Shown here: positions 48,560-61,136 of the stretch, one piece after another
How positions within the stretch are numbered: position 1 is the stretch's first letter
Layout of the letters: each line of letters opens with the position of its first letter
From: Sphagnum compactum
Lineage: Eukaryota > Bryophyta > Sphagnopsida > Sphagnales
Length of the DNA stretch: 64,000 nt
Direction of reading: 5' to 3'
NCBI GenBank assembly: GCA_965153455.1
Contig: OZ234494.1
Location: forward strand, 8,494,001 to 8,558,000
The notes under the pieces: model-generated
The model's database searches: none
Told to the model about the DNA's origin: nothing
The model's input: the letters and a program-made list of their open reading frames with translations, nothing else
Translations under genes and position numbers: made by a program

Positions 48560-50609
48560 ATGACTCACACACTTGATAACTTGCCCCAACTCCTGTTTGA
48601 CTAATAAGTTCACTCTCTTTGGAGGGAGTCTTAAAGTATCATCATCACTGGGTGAGTTTCCTTTCCTTTCTATCCAGTAGCCTAAGAAGTTAGTAATAAA
48701 AGAGACATGATGGAAACCTCCCTGCAGAGCTTTATAGCAATCCCTGTTATTATTACACACTTGAACCTAATAACTTTTTTCTATCATCACTTCTCATCAG
48801 CATCATTCCAGAAAAAAGGTTTGCCTGTCAAAGAGAGATGGGTCTTATTGTACTCACTAGGCGTGCATATGATGATGGATGATGGGCATGTTCCATAGAA
48901 GTGCATACATCTCGATGGGAAGGTCTAGATCCAATAAGGGAAGGAAGTTCGCTTTGTTTGAAATTTGAATATATGCCATAAAAGGGCAAAGCCAATTGCA
49001 CAATGGGCTACTTGTTTGATACCTACAACAACCAATCTTTTTTTTTAGTGGAAAAATTTTGTTAGCTTCCCCCGCCCCCCCCCCCCCCAATGAAATGGGT
49101 CTCGTGACCATTGCGCTAAAATTTTAATTTGGAGGTGGTCTTTTGAAATTCATGGCCTTCAGTTATGCTATGTATTATTTATTTTTTTGCCTCGGCCTCT
49201 CAAAAATTGATTGTAGACAGGTAATGAGAGGGTTAGCAAGATAGAATATATTGAAATCTCCCCCACCAAACCCTAGAGTACTGGAGTACTTGGGCTGGTT
49301 CTGCAGCAAGGTGCCTAATAATAATAATAATAATTTTGTCATTTACTTTCGGCAGTAAAAATGATAATATTTTATAATTAGGTATTTCCTAAATAATGAA
49401 ACTAGTGGGGTGCTTGATTGAACATTTCTTTCAGATTTTCAGCATGGCAGGTAAGTATTTTCAGAATTTCTGGCAATTTCAAACATTTAACCTTATCGAT
49501 GCTAATGAAGAAAAAAATGCATATCAAATAATTTCCCAACTTCAAGTGTTAATCTAATGTTATTTCTAACACACTTTCTTTTTTTGAATTACCCAAACCT
49601 TAAACCCTACACGTGGGCAATTGAAAAAAGTTCATCTTTATCACCTTGATTAAAAAAAATAATCCTTGACAATGAAACTCCACAAGTAAATTGGATATGA
49701 CCCACTCCTTAAAACACATGAATTTCTAAGTGTGGACGATCACAACCATGGCTGAATTGAATTTGCATCAACAAATATTTCATTGGGAAATTAGTAATCA
49801 AACTTAAATAAAAATAACAATTTATTATTATTATTTTAGATACTCATAAAATATGGCCTTGCAATTAGGTAATAAATTTGCTTTCAAGGTTTTATAACTT
49901 CTAATCATTTGCATATTGGGGATAGCTAATGAAAATGCATGTGAGTTCTTTCTAATTTCTCTTTCTTTTGACCCTAAATTGCTTTCGTGGGAACATGAAG
50001 TGAAAGACATATACAATCACCAAACGTGTACCAAAAATATGATCAAAAATTTATGTGTTATAACATACATGCATGTTCTTAAAAATATTCTCGAGTATTC
50101 TTTTTTATTCTACATTATACCATATATTCTTCTAGGTGTACATGAAACAATTGTTTCTTCCATATGATCATTATCCTTGAACAATTAGGTTAAATGCTTT
50201 AAATAATGTTCCCCCATTAATGTTGAACAAAAAACCTTATCCATATGAGAACCTCCATACTAGGGGAATGGATTGTGATGATGTTTGCCATCAACACCTT
50301 TTTTATAACAATGCAAGACACAATCTCCCTTTAAATACATGCAAGATTTTATTAGTTAACATTATTGTTACAACATGCTTTGGAACATATGTATATACAA
50401 TGATGATTGTATTTCAATCTAGGATGACAATATCTATAAAAAACAATTAAAATTGCAATATGTTTGTTTTTAGACCTAGATACTGACCTCCTTTCCTTAC
50501 AGACTGACTTGGGTATGATAAGGTTTATGTTTAAAAAGTATAATTTTTTGATGGGTAAGAGTGAAAGAGAGGGGGAAAGAAAAAAAGAAACATTGGGGAA
50601 AGGGGAAAG
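48560..50609. other. Anonymous AT-rich DNA
   Basis: Contains a 14-base C run (49075-49088) and a (TAA)n microsatellite at 49317-49335. No recognisable gene. Confidence 0.45.
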
Positions 50610-50618
50610 AGTGGGGGG

Positions 50619-50828
50619 TGCCTTGGGTGAACCAGCACCCACATTGGTACCATGGTAAAAATCCAAAATCCGTTTAATGTATTTCTAAATATTACAAATA
50701 TCCCATGCTTAGTTTAAATCAGGGTCTTTGAGTTCAAATCTAAATATTTTGCTGGGCTTAATATGGTGACTAACATGCCTCACTAATAAATGTGAAGGTA
50801 CCAACATGGGTGCTGGTTCACCTTGGCC
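50619..50828 (+). mobile_element. Complete Mutator-like MITE, 210 bp, with 9-bp target duplication
   Basis: Imperfect inverted ends: TGCCTTGGGTGAACCAGCAC at the left against TGGCCAAGGTGAACCAGCAC read from the right, continuing to internal GGTACC boxes about 25 bp in. It is flanked by AGTGGGGGG (50610-50618) and AGAGGGGGG (50829-50837), 8 of 9 matching. A 9-bp target duplication with TIRs of this length is the signature of the Mutator superfamily. No coding capacity. Other family members in the window lie at 18999-19286 (near-complete) and 43059-43165 and 45530-45627 (truncated). Confidence 0.75.
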
Positions 50829-50837
50829 AGAGGGGGG

Positions 50838-51832
50838 CAGGGAGATTAAATGTTTAGGAAGGAATTTTCAATCGCATTATTTTGAATTATGCATTAAATG
50901 AAATCATATCCATTCGAATGAGATTTATCACATGGGTAAATTGGCCATATGCATAAAATATGAAGATGTACAAAATAAACCACAAAACTATCATTGGATG
51001 AAATAAGTGAATTTAATGGATGAAAATTTACATGTTATAACATGGATGAAATAAAACTTCAACGTCACATTGATCATAAATTAACACATCTATGAAATTG
51101 ATGACATTATATAATCGTACCACATCGATGAATTCATGTTCACAAAATCTATCATAAGGATGAAATGAAATTTAAGCATAAAAATAACAATATTTATGAA
51201 GTTGTTAACATGGATGTTAAAATTCTATGTCTCATATGAAACTCAATAATTTTGTTATAATTTCACATCATGGATGAAAATATCCATTTTAAAAATAATT
51301 ATTTATATATATCTTTGAGGTTTATAAATTTACCCACTCCCCTGGTACCTCTAGTACCTCTTTCTTTCTATATCAAGTGAACCTACATGTACCTTCTTTT
51401 TGTACATACATTGCCTACAAACTGAAATTTCTTTCAACTTCTTCACAAATGTCTTGGGAGGGGAAGGTGTTGGCATTATAGAATGTGTATGACATGTGTT
51501 CTAGAAATGCAATTATCCCACATTGGATGATCTTGCCCACACAAAAAGAGGTCCTTGTTGCATCTATCCACTACTATGAAACATAGGTACAATCTTTAGG
51601 TATGTGAACTCACATTGTTTACTATCTATTACATGAGGAGCATTGTCTTTGCAAATTGGTTATATTTGCTTTCTAGTATTGTTTCCATTCATCACAATCT
51701 TCATATTCTTATGGGAGTGCTTCAACCTCAATGGTAGCCCAATAATTAAGAAATTGTGTGCTTTTTATTTTCACTAAGAATACAACAATCAACAATCGAC
51801 AACTAAATTTCTAAAGTTAATGGATTAATTAT
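50838..51832. other. Anonymous AT-rich DNA
   Basis: The phrase ATGGATGAAA and relatives recur irregularly between 50990 and 51290. No gene recognised. Confidence 0.4.
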
Positions 51833-52078
51833 ATGCGAATGCTTCATGGTTTTGCAAGTCATTATGAAATTCAACAAGAAGTTGCATTGATTCAAGTAAA
51901 TGGAGGTATGCCCAATGAATCAACTAAGGGTAAACATAATTTTCATGGCATTACACATCATTATGATGGTCAACAAGAAATTGCACATGTTAAGATAGAT
52001 GAAGATATGCAAAATGAATCAATTAAGGCTAAGTGTAAAGGCATGTATGAGCAACCATGGGCTCCCAAGTTCAAGTAA
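51833..52078 (+). CDS. Small ORF with in-frame 33-codon duplication
   Basis: An 81-codon ORF whose body consists of two tandem 99-bp units (51845-51943 and 51944-52042). Both translate to similar peptides beginning HG and containing HHYxxQQE-type residues and a NES(T/I)K motif. The unit length is a multiple of three and both copies are open, so the frame survived duplication. I recognise no domain, and there is no signal peptide or splice partner. It may be a decayed exon, a transposon fragment or chance. Confidence 0.2.
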   Translation: MRMLHGFASHYEIQQEVALIQVNGGMPNESTKGKHNFHGITHHYDGQQEIAHVKIDEDMQNESIKAKCKGMYEQPWAPKFK

Positions 52079-54004
52079 CCCAAGCAGTATTAGGGTTTCA
52101 CAAAAAACCATGTAGTTTGCACATGATAATGAATAGATAATGCAAACATGAAGTAAACAAAAGTGAGCTTGTTTATGTTAATGATATGTAATGAACAATT
52201 TTTTTGAACTATAACATACGATAACACACAATTTGTTAAGGTACATTTAGTGAATTCCTTTTATATATTCCTTTTACTTTCTTTGTGCAAATGAATGGGT
52301 ATGTTTTATATGCATTTGGTTCAACCAATTATATTTCTACTAAGCAATGAAGTACTACATATCTAGATATGTATGTTATGCAAAAAATAAAAACATTGTT
52401 GTGTTTATTAGAATAAATCATTTACATTATTGGAACGGATATATTTTCTCCACAATAGTTACATGACTTTTGAAACCTTGTAGTTGCATTTGGGGTGTTA
52501 TTCAAATTTTTGATCCATATTAGCTCAAGGTCAATTTATTGCAATTCTTAAATTCTAGTCCATATTCCTCAAGTTTTAAAAGTTTTTCACTAAGTTCTTG
52601 GTGGATGTAATTTCTCTGCTTATAATCACATGTAAAATAATTTGTATTTATGAAACAATCAATGACTTACAAAATCATTCTTGAACATTAAGGGGATTGT
52701 GCACAAGTGGTGGACCAATTTGCCATAGAACTAAAGTCCCTATTTACCCAAAATCATGGTCAAAATTTAGAAATTACAACTAGTTAACACTAGTTTACAT
52801 TGACTTCTTCCATATTTTTTCCATGTCATTAATGGCACATCTAGAGTTTCTAGTTCTTTAAGCATCTAAGCAAAAAAATCATAAAATATTTCTTCCTCCA
52901 ATATGATATAAACTTGAAAAAATGCTCCTACTTAGCCCATTCAAAAGTCCATAAATATAGTTTAAAAATTCAACTCTTTATTTATTTTGTTCCTACGTTT
53001 CTTTAATATGATATTTTATTAATTCCGAGTCCCTGACACACATCCCAATCAGTCAATGGACCATAACATAGTCCACATAGGATTGGTAGTCAAAGGTGCA
53101 ATCCATGAGTTTTGAGTTCAAGTCCATGGCTTTTAGAAAATTTAAAAATTTGTAAAATGATTTTGTGCATCATGTTAAGATATTTAAACCAAATCCATTT
53201 AAATATATTTTAAGACCTATAAAGCAACATGGGCATTACAATGGCAACCACAAGGTAGAAAGGTGAAAACACATTAAGGTGTAACACTTTTAGGCATATG
53301 TGGAAGTCCATAATTGTTTAAATTAACACTACAAAGGTAGTGTGAAGGCATGATACTTTGAATCACACAAGTCGTTTTACAAGTTATCATTAAAATTTGT
53401 TGAAAAAACATTTCAACCCTATTTTACCTTATGGAGAACTTAAATTTGAAAGATGAGTTTCTAAAATATTATTTTCATTAAATAAAGGACTTAATAAGAA
53501 AAAAAACCATAATTAAAGGTATATAAATGTTTTTGGTAATCAAAATCCTTCCAAAAAGTCTTCCTTGGTATCAATGTTATCACATCATGTTACCATTGAA
53601 TCATTTACTCACTAAAAAACATTATTTGGAGGTGCATGGAGTCCATACTCATTGATTATGGATTGTTACAAGTTTTTGGGTATTCCTTTGAAAGTCTATT
53701 ATGTTATGGTTATTCAAAGACAATCCATGAAATTCATACAATGTCATTATAATATATATAACATTGTAGTGTTGAATCCTTTTTCATTTTAGTTGATTAC
53801 TTTTAATCACATGGCCAATTATAATTTCCAAAATCTTGCAAAAATTGCCTTGTGACAACATTTTGTGGATAGTGTAATGTGCTTTCACCCATAATTGGCT
53901 TGTGTGACACCCTAATTGGTCCACCAATTTGTGCATGCACCCTAAGTAAAATCAATATATGTCCATGTTTTGAAAAAAAAAACATGAATGACTGAAAATT
54001 ATTT
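52079..54004. other. Anonymous AT-rich DNA
   Basis: No clear gene. Around 53080-53140 a GAGTTCAAGTCC phrase resembles a tRNA B-box but lacks a convincing A-box or cloverleaf. A 60-codon minus-strand ORF at 53803-53985 has no known motif. Confidence 0.4.
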
Positions 54005-54725
54005 TAGGGTGAATGCATGGTTGAACAACCCATTTTGGCAAATAGACATTCCATACAAGTCCATACTAGGTTTTTAAAAAGTGGTAAATGGACATGGTTG
54101 TTAATTTGTAAGATTTCAATGTTGTAATATTTGACTACCAAATGTTCACCCCCCTATGAAACCTCTTAGGTCAAAACATGTATCAAAAGTTGTTAATGTC
54201 ATTTGTTATGGTAAATGCCACTTGGAAATCCTTTAAAAAAATCTTGTAAAGTCCATATGAATGAAGGCCAAAATAGAGATTTGAAAACATGTTCATTAGA
54301 CTTTTTTTTAATAGAAAAATAACAATAAAATCCATTTCAAAAGGACAATTGAAAATAAGGTCCAACCTTCCTTCAAAAGTCAATAATTACCATTTGAGTA
54401 AGGTTTTTAAAAAATCACACCTGATTTTATTATTTCATTCTTCAATGCATACTTAATCATTATAAAAAAATTAAAGTGAAATTTAATATGAATTCCTCAA
54501 TTCATTAACAATTTAATCAATTGTCTAATCCATATTTTTGAACTTCAAAATTCTGTTATTAATACTGAATGCATTATTGTCAAAAAAATAAATTTACACA
54601 TGTTTTTATAATCATCATGTTAATATACTACCAATTTTTGACAAATTCAAAACTATGTTATTCATCATAAACACAATGACCATTGTGACACCAAAAGTGA
54701 AGCACTCAACCATGCATTCACCCTA
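54005..54725. mobile_element. 721-bp element with 20-bp inverted termini
   Basis: TAGGGTGAATGCATGGTTGA at 54005-54024 pairs perfectly with 54706-54725. Weaker inverted similarity continues inward for some 15 bp (CCATTTTGG-like). If the outer TA on each side is the target duplication, the TIR starts GGGTGAATGCATGG and the element resembles a Tc1/mariner-type non-autonomous transposon. The TA could also be part of the TIR. No transposase is visible; a 66-codon minus-strand ORF inside has no motif. Confidence 0.55.
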
Positions 54726-57119
54726 ATATATTTGACCTTGGTAAATCTACATATCTCTTTGAAGATCCTTAAAATTTTAGATATTCATGAAGCTAGATGA
54801 TCAAAATTGTTCAATGCAAATTTGAAGTTGAATATAATTTAGTATAAATATCTTCTACATAACATAATTTAAACCCTTGTAGGAAATGTAGAAAGCCAAT
54901 TCAAACTTAACGAGCTTCTTTTAAACCTTTAAATAATGCATAAAAACCCTTAAAAAAACCTATTTTAAACCTTTAAGTATCACATATGTAAACATCATGA
55001 ATTACAAATCTTGAAATATATTAGAAAGTCCATTAAAATTAGTTGATATCAAGTCATTCAATTTGACCAATCCAATGATTGTTCAATTGATGTTGCTTGA
55101 TATGTAGGTATACACATGTGCATATATGTGGTGAAGGTTTTAGTAGTGCTTATTGATGATGGGCTTTCTATGACCAATGATGTGTGCTACCTACTAGCTT
55201 CAAACAACGAATCATTTATCTAGTTGTTGAAAACATTCTGCAACAATTGTTCCAAATTGTTTTTATAGGAAACTATGTCAACAATATTATGTTCAATACA
55301 TGTAGAAGTTTCCGACTATCTCCCAATTGTCCTATAAGTAAAATTCTTTGATGCAAAGGTATAGGGACACAAATTATTGTCCTAGCTTTTGTAACATTTA
55401 TATCCATATTATTTCACTTACTTTCATCAAAATGTTATAAAAAATCCCTAATGCAACTATAAGGATTCAAAATCACAATACTATTGAGGATAAAAACAAA
55501 CCAATTCTAATGTTGTATTGAATTGCCAATTGATAAGCATGACAATCCTCAATTTTTTGCATACCATAAATTTAGATGTGTAGTACCTCATTACTCAAAA
55601 GAAAATATAATTGGTTGAATTGGATGCATGCGGTGGGCAATAAAACATACCCAATAATAATTTGCACTCACATGCTAATGTATGTATATTCCCACTTACT
55701 TACCCCCCTTGATAGAGGTTTGACACCATCTAGATCCCAACAAAAACAAAATAACTATCAATAACACATCAATTCCATAAACAACACCATGTGTATCTTT
55801 GTCACCGCCATAATTTAGTGCTTGATCAATTGAAGATTGTTGCAAATCATAGTAGCATTATGTTATCCATTCCAATACAAGCCACCCCATTTTACAATAT
55901 GTACATTATAATTGCAAACACATAGTTCACAATACTTGTAATTGCAAAATCAAGCTCCCTAGAATCATGTACCACTTAAGATAAATGGCCTCATCAAATT
56001 TTGGCTAAAAAATCATATTATTATCATACTAAGGCTATTACTATTACTTCCTTTCTCTCGATGGTAAAGATCCCCCCTATTGTAATATTTGTAATTCAAT
56101 ACAAGTACGCCCATCCTTAAAAAATGTTGCATCATAGCTATAGATTAGCTTTCAAAACACACATGCACATCAAATCCAAGCTTTTATATTGCCACATAAC
56201 TAGATTCCACAACCTTAGATAGTAACAAAACATACAATTTCATGGTACTTACCTTAGCCATGGTTTATAATCATCACTTGCAATGACCGTCAACAACATC
56301 CTTGCCATTTTTCAATGCATCCTTTGGATAAGATATAAAGTCAACCACCTTATTCATTTTTTAATGCATCCAATACAATAGATATAAAATCATCCCCATG
56401 TTTCATGCCCCCCTCATCATAATCCATTTTTCAATGCATTTTGAGAGTAATTGACTTGCTTCAACATGAAAGTACACATACAAATTTTGCAATGCTATAA
56501 CACTTCATATTGGATCTGGGGAAGATGGTGCACCCGATAAAGTTTATAGGTATCCTTGATGATATATTGCCACTAGGTTCTTGCCCATTGTATTATTCCA
56601 AACACCGTGTGCTAGAATAACCAAGGCAACATTTACTGATTTCATTGACTTGTATAATGTATCACAACTACTAATACAACCAAATCAAGATCATAATGAA
56701 GATCCTAGTGAAACCTTACCACACAATACACCTTTATAATTACTATTAACATCATTCCATGGTGTACCTTGGCTTGCAAAATTGCTTACACCTTACCAAA
56801 TGAGATTACATCTTTTCTACTCGTCATATAAACAAAATATGCACAATTACACACATACACATAATCTCTAAAGCAAGGATCATATATACATAAAAAATAA
56901 TAAAGAAGCAAGCTCAATAATTTATGTTCTTCAGAATCAATCTTTTATACTTTTTCATTGGTACATATGGAACTATATATAATTTCTTCAACTGAAAATT
57001 CTAATTGGTAGGTAATGTTTTGGTAGTAGATTACATTTGGTAATCCTCAAGTTTGACATGCTATTATGTTCTGCTAATAGTATATTTCATTAACATTAAA
57101 TTTAATGAACCATTTAATG
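54726..57119. other. Anonymous AT-rich DNA
   Basis: No recognisable gene. The phrase TTTTTCAATGCATCC and variants recur about four times between 56300 and 56450 (period 50-80 bp), a weak cryptic repeat. Confidence 0.4.
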
Positions 57120-57560
57120 GTTTTAGACCCTAAGCCACATCATGTGGCACCTAGGTTAAATCTAGACCTAGGCCACATGACACTTAGGTTAGGCCTCAAC
57201 CTATGCAATACCATGTGATGCTTAGGCTAAACCAAGACCTAGGTGACTCATGTGGTGCCTAGGCTAGGTTAAGTGGCACCTAGGTTAGGCCTATGGTTTC
57301 ACCATATGGCACTTAAGGCTAAACCACATAGGCCACATGGAACCTAGGCTATGCTTAGACCTAGGCCATGTGGTTAGGTTAGGCTACATATATATGATTT
57401 AGACTAGGTTATTTAAGTAAGTAGCTTAGTTTAGACCACCTACATATTTAGGCTAAGTATATATATAGGTAGGCAACTATAAGTATGTAAACTAAATATA
57501 TTAGGTAGCTTATAATAGACCTATGTAATAAGTAGCCTAATATAAATATATTAGTAGTTT
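57120..57560. repeat. Cryptic CCTAGG / GGCCACATG array
   Basis: Irregular repetition of TAGACCTAGGCCACATG, GGCACCTAGGTTAGGCCTA and close variants every 20-40 bp, decaying into TAGGTAGCTTA phrases. CCTAGG and TAGGCCTA are self-complementary, so the array is rich in small palindromes. No coding potential. Confidence 0.65.
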
Positions 57561-58360
57561 AAAAAGGTTTTAATCAGTCTACTTGGATGCAAAGTTGCAA
57601 ACGTGCATAATATTTCATCCATCCAATTTGAATTTGTTCATCCATTCTTAAAACAAGATCACTAAAGACGAAACCCCCTTTTTTTACCAAGTAGCTTTCA
57701 ATTGTGTGTTGTTTTGAATTGGATTCCAACTGTGAATTTTTTAATTTAGAAACAGGAAATGCTAATTAAGTTGAGCCACCAACTGAGTTTGTCAAAATTT
57801 GGAAATGGTTTTTGACTTGGGGACCACCTCCCCCAATTGTCAACTTCCCAAATTGACTCTTAGTCGATAGGTTAACTTAAGTGAAATGTCATTAAATGTC
57901 ATTTTTTCAATTGGGAGATGTCACAACTCCACAAATCAAGCATGCACAACTATATCAATTGAACATTGTTTGTAGTTGGATGACATGTTAGGACAATGGA
58001 TGGATGAAATAAAGGTACATTTATGTTTCATTTGTGGGGACTACAAATGAAGTTGTGACCAATTTAGATCCCATGAAGATCAACTGAACTACAAGTGCAA
58101 AATTACTGTTGCATGTTGTGATGGTTATTTGAATATCGTTTATTTACATAATCCAAGGACACTCATGGTCAAGAACTCAAATGTGACAATGTTTTCCAAG
58201 TGGGAAAGCAAAATGAAAAGGCGACATTTCAACCTACACCCTTATGGAAGATTGACCCTTTTAGACATACCTTCCATATTCATCAAAGAATAGTTACATT
58301 TGTTTATCTTAAGGACTATTTGTAGTTGTAGGTCATACTTATATTGTGAACCTATTAAAT
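57561..58360. other. Anonymous DNA between two arrays
   Basis: About 800 bp of ordinary complexity separating the two parts of the CCTAGG/TAGGTA-rich region. No gene recognised. Confidence 0.4.
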
Positions 58361-59308
58361 ACTAATAGTTAGATACCTACCAACTTACTATATACCTACC
58401 CATTAGGTACCTATAGGTACCTATTAAGTACTTACTAAATACCTAGCTACTTACCTAATTAGTAGTTAGGTATTTAACTAATGTAACTTATAATACAAGG
58501 TAATTAAGTCCTTAGTAGGTAGTTAGTAGGTAGCCACTAATTAAGTAGGTAGCCATTAGGGTTAATGTTTAATCAATTACTAGATACCTACCTACTAGTC
58601 ATTAATTAGCTATAAAAGTACCTAGCTAGGTAGCTTATACCTAACTTTAGGTACCTACTAATTATTAAGTTTTTGGGTTACCTATGCTAGGTATTATATA
58701 AGTATTAGGTGGTATAGGCCTAGGTGCCACATACATTACGTTAATTAGTAAGTTAACTAGTAGGTGTTAAGTCTTTAGGGTTCAGATAGGTACTAGGTGG
58801 TTTAGGCCTAGGTGCCACCTTGTCTAGTTTTAGCCCAACCTAGGTGCCACTTATGTTACATTAGTTAGTAGGCTAGGTTAATTAATGAATAATAAGTTAG
58901 GTAATTAATTGGTATGTAATAGGCTAGGCTACATAGATAGTTAGGTACTAGTTAAGTAAATAAGTAGCTAAGTAGTTGTTAACTATAGGTAGTTGTGACT
59001 AAATTACAATTGGGTTATAATTAGTTAAGTTATACTTTGGTTACAATTAGATTGCAACTATGTTGCAACTAAAATGTTTATCCCATATTATTTGTTTTCC
59101 ATAACAAGTTTGTAAATTATATAAATAAATGAATTATAAATGTTGGAGACACAAAAAAAATTAAATTGGAATAACCATTTGGGATGAGTTAATCAAAAAT
59201 CTTGACTTTAAAGGGTAAACCTAAAATGAAATAAGATTTTACTATTTAGGTGGCACTTGGCCTAGGTCTAGGCTTAGTTTTGGTGGGTTATATCTAGGCT
59301 TAATCTAG
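58361..59308. repeat. Cryptic TAGGTACCTA / CCTAGGTGCCAC array
   Basis: Dense irregular TAGGTACCTAxxTAGTAGG motifs, then TAGGCCTAGGTGCCAC (at about 58728 and 58803) and ATCTAGGCTTAATCTAGG just before the second solo LTR. It continues after that LTR as GCCTAGCCTAGGTTTGGGCC to about 60350, so one array was split by the insertion. Confidence 0.65.
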
Positions 59309-59313
59309 GTTTG

Positions 59314-60232
59314 TGTCGCAACCCTAACATCGGGTTTGCGACTAAATGTAGAGTGCAAAGGTTCACAAGATTAAGAGAATGTGTTCGGATGTGAAACACA
59401 CTCTCACAAATGAGGGAGAATGCAATAGATGGAGCCCAATGATTCCCAGGTGCACTCTCACTTTGGGAGTTACACTTGTGCAAGAGTCCAAAATGTTCAA
59501 AGCCTTGGTTGAAAAGGAAAACAAACACCAAATTGGGCCCCCAGGATACCATTGGAAAGGTCTTGAAGTTTATATGTTTAAAGTGCCCTTTGATTGTTCA
59601 TTTAGATCTAAAATGCATGAGTTATGATCAAAAGAAGGGTTAGGAGTCAAATTCCCAAATTGACTCCCGACCACAAACCCCCTTAAAGCAGGGGTCAAAT
59701 GATTTACAATTAAGGCATGTGATACACCATTGGAAATATCTCTTTTAGGACTATAAGATATTGCCCTCTCATGTTCCAAAAAAGCTTGTTTTGAGGAAGA
59801 TATGAACATTCAAAAGTTTCAGGACAACAATAATCCCAATTTTGTGACTCCCACTTCGGAGTCTTGGGAAAAAATACCATTTGGATGTAACTTCCATGGA
59901 GAGTCACATAGTATATTATAGGGAGGGGAGTGGTGCCTCCTCCCAAAGGTTGCAGGCCGTGTAAAACTTATACTTGAGGTTGTCCCTACTAAATCTGTTG
60001 CACCACTTGTATTCAACTTGCACTCATCGCCCTTTTTCCTTGGTTGTGCAGGTTGATTTCATCTTGAATTATTGTTTGTGAGTTTGTCCTAATATCATCC
60101 TGGAGCTCCAGCACGCCTTCCTACCTCTGAAATGCTATGAGTTAGGGAATGTGTCCCGACTCCTTTCTTTTTCCGTTGTTTCACTTTGGGACCCACAAAT
60201 TTGGGTTCCTCAAGCAGTTTGGGGGCGTGTTA
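59314..60232 (+). mobile_element. Solo LTR, ~919 bp, second copy of the 4.1-kb family
   Basis: Starts TGTCGCAACCC like the copy at 4119 and ends GGGGGCGTGTTA, the expected CGTCA end with C-to-T changes. Flanks GTTTG (59309-59313) and GTTCG (60233-60237) match at 4 of 5 positions, again with a C/T difference, as expected for an old 5-bp target duplication. Collinear blocks with the first copy include CAAAAGAAGGG, ACTCCCGACCAC, ATACACCATTGGAAA, a TATA-like GTATATTATA (59911-59920), CTGGAGCTCCAGC and the 3' GGGACCCAC region. ORFs across it are not real genes. Confidence 0.8.
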
Positions 60233-60237
60233 GTTCG

Positions 60238-61136
60238 GGCCTAACTTAGTTCCAAGCCTAGCCTAGGTTTGGGCCTAATTTAAGTCGAAACTTAATTTAA
60301 ATTCGGGTCTAGCCTAGGTATAAACCTAACTTTAGTTTGGGCTTAGCCTAAGTGACGTGTAACCTTGTGTGGGCCACATGTCAACAAACTACTAGTAGGA
60401 TTTTTTATTTAACCTAAATGTAATATAGTCGAAATTACAATTCAATGGCCAAGTTGGAATAAATTGAAAATAATCCTCAATTGTAATGGTGTCCATGTCA
60501 TTTGCAACTAAAATGGTAAAAAATGGCTATTGTTGCATGGTGGTGACATGTGGTTATCACTTTCAATTGCAATGTCACTTTCGACTTGTACTTATCAATT
60601 ATTCTAATAAACAATTAAAAAATAGTTGGAAAATGAATTACAATTGGAAGGGTCATTTTCAATTATAATTATAGTTGAACCCAAGTTGAAAAATGTAGTT
60701 GATGGGGGTTTTCTTTTAGTGATTACCAAAATAGTTAAACATATGATTTATGATGTAGCAATGTTATTCGATAATTGCATGATGTTTGATGGCGTCACAT
60801 CTCTAGTCAAGATTTTGATTATAAATCAACTAGGAAGTTTGTTGATGCCAAAAATCACCATTAATATATTCAAATATGTAGTTGCGACATAGTTGAATTT
60901 TTTTTGGTTTAAAAAAGAACATTTAATCCTAGTTTTAGTGTCAAGACAATTTGTGAGTTTTTAATGACATTTAGAAAGGTAATAATGTAGCTCTCTTTAC
61001 CCCCTATCATTTGAGTTGTGTTGTTGAACTATAATTACATTTGCATCAATTGACATATCTTTCCCACGATAAACAATTCCTATCTTTAAATAAACTTAAT
61101 TTCCCTTGTGTTATAAAACTTTTTGATGAAATTCCT
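60238..61136. other. Array remainder, then anonymous DNA
   Basis: To about 60350 the CCTAGGTTTGGGCC array continues. After that, no recognisable feature; two short plus-strand ORFs (60486-60668, 60626-60892) have no known motif. Confidence 0.4.

Noticed and set aside
53080-53140. tRNA gene or tRNA-derived SINE
   Set aside because: Only a B-box-like GAGTTCAAGTCC is present. No acceptor or anticodon stem and no convincing A-box.
59274-60016. Several 60-90-codon ORFs on both strands
   Set aside because: All fall in or at the edge of the second solo LTR and reflect its higher GC content.
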